A stretch of 64,000 bases of DNA from NCBI GenBank assembly GCA_035582835.1, contig JAYKAV010000432.1:35807-99806 (forward strand), written 5' to 3'. This stretch comes from Phoebastria nigripes. Its lineage: Eukaryota; Chordata; Aves; Procellariiformes; Diomedeidae. The position numbers were made by a program, and so were the translations under genes. The notes under the pieces were generated by a model, which searched no databases, was not told where the DNA came from, and saw only the letters and a program-made list of their open reading frames with translations. Shown one piece after another: positions 57,801 to 64,000 of this stretch; within the stretch, counting starts at the first letter, position 1, and each line of letters opens with the position of its first letter.

Positions 57801-60800
57801 AAACAACTTTCATAAATGTCATTGAAATGTCTTAGATAAATACAGTGATGCTGGAAACTTCAGTGATTTCAAAAGGATCCAGTCATTCCAAGGCCATCTT
57901 CTCACTACGACATGATGCATGATATTTCTGAAGCAGCAGGAAAAAAGGAAAGTATTGCCCGAGGAAGTAAAACTGAGTCACTTTTCACACAGGTATGCTA
58001 TTTCATGACTGTCAGGTGGAAACTCTTCAGGATTAATGCTTTATAATTCTCATATGGCTAATGCTTTAGAACTTCAAAGTGTAGTAGAACATTTCAAATT
58101 TTCTTCAGCCCATGAGGAAAAACCTTTTCATTGAAAGTTGCTGTCAATTGGAAACTTGAATTTAATACCATACAACTGCTACACATTTTATGAAGATTTA
58201 AATTATGCACAACATGTGCAGTTGTCCAGGTAATGCGAGTTTGTTTCGGTATAAAAAATGCCTTGTCTTAGTGCTCAAAATTACACAGAGCTATTCCTCA
58301 TATCTTTTAGTATTTCATTAGAAAACTTTTCTAAACTATTATTAGTTTAAAACCAGCATTTACTCAGGTATAACTAAGTCTTCTTTCACCAATAAACAGA
58401 AATATATCATTGATTGAAAAAATAAGTAATCAGGGGGTATTATGAAGAAAATGACATGAAAATCAATATATGGTTCCTGAGGAAGAGACTTAAGCAGTTT
58501 AAATTTGAATTCTAATAGTGGCAAGTCATGAATATAGAATTTGCCTCTGTAAAAAATAATCTCTTTGCTATAAAACCATCCCTAGTTATCTAATACTTCA
58601 AGATACAGTGTATTAGCACCCTCGCTGAATGTGTGAAGCTGGCCCCCTTTGGCAACTAAAAGAGCTCTTTGAACCATAGAACAGATGTAATGAAAATTGG
58701 TTCCATTAAATGCAGCTGGCAAATTACAAACTGAAAAATTAATGCACCATACCAAGACTCTGGGGGCTAGAATGAATCAAGGTGTGGTTGCCAGATGCTA
58801 ACAGTTCTTGCTCCCCTTTTACTTCAAAATAAAAAGTACAGTAGCTTATAAATGTGCACTAAACCAGGAACTGTAACTGTAATTACAACACAAATACTAA
58901 AAATAAGCCAACAAAAACAGTAAGATCGAAAGGAACTTCCATTGCTATACTCTAAATCCACATGTCACAGCATGGAAAATACTAAGGACATACGATCTTA
59001 CATGGGCAAATTCATGGAAGAAAAATCGATGAAGGGCTANTAAATTCAAACACACAACTTGTAGCTCACAGTTTTCCCTAAGCTGTAGATTTCTGGAAGC
59101 TGAGGAAAGTAGTTCTGTTCTTTTACTCTTTTTCTAACTATCCATGGCTGAGTGCAATTAGAACAAGATGCTTGCCTGGTAGATTCCATGAAAAGATTAT
59201 CCTGTCCCTGTTCAAAACCTGAATGAGAATAAAGGAAAGGGTGAGTGTCCTCAGTTGTTGCTGCTTTTGCAAAACACTTAAAAGAAAACCTGCTTTTAAA
59301 AATAGAAAAATGTGCAGGCACCCCAATCAATTTTTCCTTTGTGTGTGAATATGCTCAAGTAGACTTATGAAACATCCTGAGAAGCCAGTGGTACACAGAT
59401 AGTAACAGGGAGGACTAGAGAAAGAAAAAAATAACATAACGTACATACATGTCATACATATACAACAGTGTAAAGTCTACAGAATTGGTTCTGTCATAAT
59501 CTGAAGCATCTGTCAATCTACAAGCACTAACATTTCCTGATGTTTCTAGCCTGCTTCAGGATTATTGCTGAATTTCAAGGCTTTTTTTTATGAAGTGAAG
59601 TTTAAATATTTTTAAATGGTACCTTATTGCAGTCAGTACATCTGGATGTCTGTGTTTGTCAAATACTGCATTGTTGTATGCGCACGATAAGTCACAAAAA
59701 TGCCTCCAAAATTAGAGGATCATAAAAATGAAGGCTGATGGAACCAATTTGCTAGGTGACTTTCAAAAATTAGTACATGAAAGCCTGTGGGTAACAACAA
59801 CAAAGTGAGGTGTAATCAGACTGAAACATCCCTTATCCAGAAAAGCACTAAGAGTGCTCCCAGTTTGTGGACTTCTGCATTCTGCTTGATTTCCCTGATT
59901 TCTTGGCGAGTTTTGTTCTTCAGCATGCCTGTGAACACTACTTATTTGCTAGTGTGCATAAATTGGTATTTCTATTTCAATGCATTTTCACTCTGTCATA
60001 AGTTCTGCCATTGGTTTGCTTGTTGGTTTTTGTCTTTTCAAATGCTGGCATAAAGAATGCTGCATCTCATATGACTCAGATATTGTATCTGCCATGTTTC
60101 CTGGGAATAACCAGCTAGCCTTAGTCAAGAGTATGGCAAAGCAAATACTTTTTGTAAATCATCCAACCATATTTTTTTTTTTATTCCCTTTCTTGACATT
60201 TATTTACGGTTGTTCTAACTCTGACTTTATTACTTGGAATTCACATTTTTTTAGGCTGCCTCATGTCCTTCTTCCAGAGGTCCCAAAGCCTTTCAAACAC
60301 CAATATATATCTGCTGTTGCCAATGGCCATCTGGCCAAACAGTTTGAATTCACTGCCTTGCTAAATGGTGAAGCTAGTCTCCTTAAATGATGGATTTTTG
60401 GAATATAATACCTCATAATATCCTAACCATTTTCCCCCAGAGGCCATCATATCCAGTTTCAGTCATAATGAATTACAAGCATTAATCACAATTAGATACT
60501 TCATCACGCATATTTACTAATGTACAGGTAGGTAAGAAATACATGGGTCAGTAGATGGAGACACTTAAAAGCTACACTGAGTCAGCGTGGAGTTTAACCT
60601 GTTGTTAAGTCAAATAGTTACATGAAACTAACTTTTGTATCTTCAAAAGCAGACTATTAAGACTACTTTCTGAATGAATTAGAAGTGAACATATGCTTTA
60701 GCAGGGGAAAAGGGAAATGAGCAAAGTGAATTCAAGCTGATTGTAATCCTGAAGGATTCCTCGAGTAATTATATTCCAAGAAAGAGAGCCCCTACCTCTC

Positions 60801-61335
60801 AGGTCTGTAACCTGAGGTAAAAANTGTGCGCTAAGACTAAATTCCTGGCAACTGAATCAGGAGCAGTAAGTTTCTCCCCAGACATGAGGACAGAGGTGTC
60901 TCAAATTTACTCTTCATGCAACTAGATTCATTGTGGGTTTCTTTATTTATTTATCTATTTTTCACAAACATTTTAATTGCATCATCCATTTGAATCACTG
61001 TAAATTAATATATTACCTGCTTTAATTGAAAATTAATTTGAAGATAATGGCACTTATCTAAGGTTATGATAAACCTAAATCCCAAAGTTACAGCACCGTT
61101 TAACAACAGCCCAGCTCCCAAATATTTATCCCAAGCTATTCAAAGGACATGGAAACAGCATAAAGTGGTTTGTGATACGTGCTCAAGGCAGGATGTACCC
61201 GTAATCTAACTCAACAATACTAAGTAAAGAGTATTGAGTAAAGAGTATTCATTCATATAAATGAATTAAACGTGGATAAAGGTGAGAACTCCAACAGAAG
61301 GTGCCAACCTCTCCCTTACTGCTTTATGCTATCAA
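54821..61335. other. Unassigned AT-rich sequence
   Basis: No supportable gene or repeat. It contains the palindrome at 57221-57238. The longest frame not tied to an LTR in this window, 136 residues (59980-60390 +), is here; it shows no recognisable domain, and its codon usage and overlap with another frame (59787-60053) do not argue for coding. Confidence 0.5.
57221..57238. repeat. Perfect 18-bp palindrome
   Basis: CATGACTGTACAGTCATG equals its own reverse complement; pairing resumes at 57219/57240 after one mismatch. No context links it to a known binding site. Confidence 0.9.
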
Positions 61336-61424
61336 GATCACAGAATTACAGAATGGTTGAGGTTGGAAGGGACCTCTGGAGGTCTTCTGGTCCAACCCCC
61401 CTGCTCAAGCAGGGTCGATCACAG
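61336..61424 (-). mobile_element. CR1 3' tail, comparatively well preserved
   Basis: GATCACAGAATTACAGAATG, GTTGAGGTTGGAAGGGACCT, CTGGAGGTCTTCTGGTCCAA and CCCCCCTGCTCAAGCAGGGT match the reverse complement of the CR1 3' end nearly base for base, including the two tail octamer-like units. It is 5'-truncated after about 85 bp, which is normal for CR1. The low divergence suggests the youngest CR1 insertion in the window. Confidence 0.95.
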
Positions 61425-63439
61425 AGCGAAAAAAGGGCATGACAGCCTAGTGCACACAGACAGAGACCACAGAGATCATTGAAATAAACTGTGATTTGAG
61501 AAGGGGAACGCACGATACAGAATGTGGTTTATAAACAGTACTGAAATAGTGTTTTAGCAAACAAGGTCAAAAGAACAGCTTCCATTACATGACAATCTAG
61601 GTTATATTAAGTAATGAAAGCCAAACTGCATTCTCTGCCTTTTATTCAGTCTGAGTGGGGTTGATAACAGGGAATATGTAGCAAATGAAATTTCCTGAAA
61701 GTGCTCCCTGGAGTTTCTTATTTGGAAAAGGTAAGGAAATTAAAATTTACTTAATTAATTAAAAGGGAATGAGTGTTCAAAAGTGCCCAAGACAAAGCTG
61801 CAGCATTTAGTGGAAAACATAAGCTCACTCTAGATTTAGAGTGTAGCAGTGCTAACTTTTCAGACTTCTACAGCAAATCCAGCAAAACAATAATTTCCAT
61901 TCATACTGCATATTAAAAAAAAAAGCTATGAATCTAAAGAAAAAAAAATCTATGAATCTAAAGAAAGCTATGAATCTTACTTGTTATTATAGGTCTGTTT
62001 TTTGATATACTTACAGTCAATATTTGCATTCTTTGTTTCATAAGGGATGGAAAGAAATCATTCAGTTGAGTTCTCTTAACCTCTGCCACTAACTGACTGC
62101 AAAAAACTATGAAATTTCCACATAGTGGCACTGATATTTATAGAGACTGGCCTGATTCCTTCCTCTAAAACTGCTCAAAATTAGCTTCATTAGTAACAAT
62201 GACAGGTTTAGACAAATAAAAGTCTTCTAAAGGAATGCATGCATATTTAGACCCAGCAGTCTAAAATAATGTATGGCTCCCTCAATCCTCATGTTTTTTA
62301 AAAATGTTCACCTGACAATTAACGAACTTCTTCATAATTTGCTAAAAGTATGAAAATCATAAAGCCATTTAGTACGCTTAGAAAAATCCAGTCCATAGCA
62401 GATCCTCCTTCCTAAGTGAGAATACTGTGGAGAGTGGATTCAACAATACTTGTATAAAAAAAAACTTACATACAATTAAAATGTTTTCTGCAAGAAAACA
62501 AATTTATACTAACCANTAAGCTTATTTATGTTTTGACTGCATGGCAGTTAAAAGTTACGTACCAGCAGGCACAAGAATATAAGACAGCATGTTAGAAACC
62601 ATGAACAATTGCTCCAGGAAACTGTAGATAGCTGGGACAGAAAAACAACAACAAAAAACAAAGTAAGAAAATAACCACTGCTTTTAGCAGCAGAAAATTT
62701 ATTCTTTGGTTCAGAAGCACAGCATCCCTTTTCAGCTGTTTCAGCCACTAATTAGTTTGGAGCAAGAATAATGCAGTAATACTGATAAAATTTTCAAAGA
62801 ATATGTGATAGCAAAAGGGGACAAAGTAGATGCTTTTTGGTGGTTCTATATATGGTCTACAAATCAGCAGCTCCTTCTCAAAAATCAAGACCATAGTAAG
62901 TACTGAATTCTAAAATACACCCGCTGTCACTAAATCTGTACAGATTTTTGTGAGTAAATGACATTGACATTCTCTGTACAGAATCACTAGGCCTACTGAT
63001 AACTCTTTTATGTGGAATTTATGATCTTGTAATAAAAATTTCTAGAACCAGGGATTATTTACAGGTAGTGTAAGCAAGTATGCTGAATTTTTAGGAGTTT
63101 CTTTCCTATAGTCATATTCTTTAATGCCATTAATATATACTTAAGTGTGCAAAATTTGAAGGGATGATGGAATAGACTCAATGTAGTACAGCAACTGTTA
63201 TACCATACCAAAAATAGGTTCTAAAGAAAAACTCCAACTTCATTTTCTTTCTTCCTATCCAATCCAATCAACCTCATAATTCCACTCTTCATTTTCATGT
63301 AACCCTATGAACTTTAATGCTGGGGAAAAAGCTACAGATGAAGAAAGGTAAAACAAAGTGATAATAGCCGTGTTGTTTTATAAGTAGCAACTAGGTATTA
63401 TGTAAGGGAATAAATATTGCCTTCAAGGCCATTCCTGAC
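61425..63439. other. Unassigned AT-rich sequence
   Basis: No gene or interspersed repeat recognised between the CR1 tail and LTR copy 4, apart from the small tandem repeat at 61926-61980. Confidence 0.55.
61926..61980 (+). repeat. Imperfect tandem repeat (3 copies)
   Basis: CTATGAATCT starts at 61926, 61950 and 61968; the first two copies continue AAAGAAA. Spacings are 24 and 18 bp because the intervening A-run varies. Confidence 0.85.
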
Positions 63440-63567
63440 TGTTGTGGTTTAACCCGGCAGGCAGTCAAACACCACACAGCCACTTGCTCACTCCCCCCTC
63501 CCCTCAGTGGGATGGGGGAGAGAATCGAAAAAAAAAAAGTAAAATTCGTGGATTGACATAAAGACAG

Positions 63568-63573
63568 TTTAAT
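63568..63573 (-). terminator. LTR polyadenylation signal (copy 4)
   Basis: TTTAAT on plus is ATTAAA on minus, followed by CTGTCTTTATG as in copy 1. Confidence 0.65.
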
Positions 63574-63593
63574 AAAACAGAAAAGGAAGGGAA

Positions 63594-63624
<31 letters not shown>

Positions 63625-63724
63625 GTGATAGAATATACAAAATGAGTGATGCACAATGCAATTGCTCANCACCCACTGAGCGATACCCAAGCAGCGATCG
63701 CTACTTCCTGGACCATGCCTCCTA

Positions 63725-63732
63725 TTTATATA
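63725..63732 (-). promoter_or_regulatory. TATA box of LTR copy 4
   Basis: TATATAAA on the minus strand. GCGATCGC starts 31 bp downstream on that strand. Confidence 0.7.
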
Positions 63733-63972
63733 TTGAGCATGACATCATATGGTATGGAATACCCCGTTAACCAGTTGGGCAAGCTGTCCAGGCTATGCTC
63801 CCTCCCAGCTTCTCGTGCACCTGGCAGAGCATGGGAAGCTGAAAGGTCCTTGACTAGTAGACTACTTAGCAACAACTAAAAACATCAGTGTGTTATCAAC
63901 ATTCTTTTCATACTAAATCCAAAACACAGCACTAGGAAGAAAATTAACTCTATCCCAGCCGAAACCAGGACA

Positions 63973-64000
63973 GTATCCACCCCTTATTCTATACCATCTA
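63973..64000 (-). other. Possible provirus internal end with polypurine-like stretch
   Basis: On the minus strand the bases just before the LTR read GAATAAGGGGTGGATAC, purine-rich with a GGGG core, directly upstream of TGTCCTGG. Retroviruses prime plus-strand DNA from a polypurine tract at this place next to the 3' LTR. Only 28 bases are visible, and the T and C residues weaken the case. Confidence 0.4.

Larger units (their letters stand above)
63440..63972 (-). mobile_element. ERV LTR, copy 4 (subfamily A), no TSD
   Basis: On the minus strand the LTR runs from TGTCCTGG (63972) to CCACAACA (63440), 533 bp, complete at both ends. It shares with copy 1 the U3 deletion (CCTAGTGCTGTG), CTAAGTAGTCT, the GGAGGCATGGTCC block and the 3'-terminal GACTGCCTGCCGGG. 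The CRE-equivalent reads TGATGTCA. The TATA box is at 63725-63732, GCGATCGC at 63694-63701, an ATT microsatellite (AAT on plus) at 63593-63622, and ATTAAA at 63568-63573. The 5 bp next to its ends differ (CTGAC on the left, GTATC on the right). It is therefore not a simple solo insertion: it may be one LTR of a longer provirus, a recombinant between two proviruses, or an old copy with a decayed duplication. Confidence 0.93.

Noticed and set aside
59980..60390. 136-residue open frame outside repeats
   Set aside because: No recognisable domain, low-complexity phenylalanine run, overlaps another frame of similar length, and no splice or promoter context could be supported. Frames of this size are expected by chance in 64 kb of AT-rich DNA.
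16505..63972. Copies 1 and 4 as the two LTRs of one provirus
   Set aside because: They are in opposite orientation, 46 kb apart, and copy 1 has its own perfect target duplication.
1..64000. CRISPR-like or phage/plasmid structures
   Set aside because: No regularly spaced identical repeats and no prokaryotic gene organisation; all repeats have eukaryotic explanations.

Overview
The window looks like vertebrate, almost certainly bird, non-coding DNA. It is AT-rich and I could support no protein-coding gene, rRNA, tRNA, CRISPR array or bacterial-type operon. The bird call rests on repeats: CR1 retrotransposon fragments on both strands (3' tails and ORF2 reverse-transcriptase remnants), four copies of one avian-type endogenous retrovirus LTR family, and weathered MIR-like SINE pieces. 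About 70 isolated N bases and one 87-base N run mark it as a draft or masked assembly. It could be intergenic or lie in a long intron; the sequence does not decide.

Layout. 1-11.7 kb is unique AT-rich DNA with three MIR-like relics (about 0.94, 6.06 and 6.88 kb) and an imperfect hairpin at 8.80 kb. 11.73-12.24 kb is a CR1 3' end on the minus strand. 16.5-17.0 kb is LTR copy 1 (+). 19.3 kb holds a CR1 tail (+), and 19.56-20.11 kb LTR copy 2 (-) interrupted by the N run. 20-42.5 kb is mostly unique, with an old CR1/L3-like reverse-transcriptase relic at 32.35 kb and several G-quadruplex-capable tracts. 42.5-43.65 kb holds a 7-bp purine satellite, then a CR1 ORF2 fragment (-) with an internal deletion. 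44.89-45.44 kb is LTR copy 3 (+), followed by an A-rich block. A CR1 tail (+) lies at 48.5 kb, an AT palindrome between direct repeats at 54.7 kb, a CR1 tail (-) at 61.34 kb, and LTR copy 4 (-) at 63.44 kb, touching the right edge.

The most informative signal is the LTR family. Three copies have perfect 5-bp target duplications (GCTTT, CTCTT, GTTTT), which fits a class III (ERVL-like) integrase. The four copies share U3 and terminal U5 but differ in the middle, giving at least three subfamilies. Copy 1 alone keeps an intact CRE (TGACGTCA) just upstream of its TATA region. Three copies carry the palindrome GCGATCGC 31-32 bp downstream of the TATA-box start, where transcription should begin. 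Copy 4 lacks a target duplication and abuts a purine-rich stretch, so it may be the 3' LTR of a provirus extending off the right edge.

No functional multi-gene system was found. Unassigned stretches are listed with what they contain.
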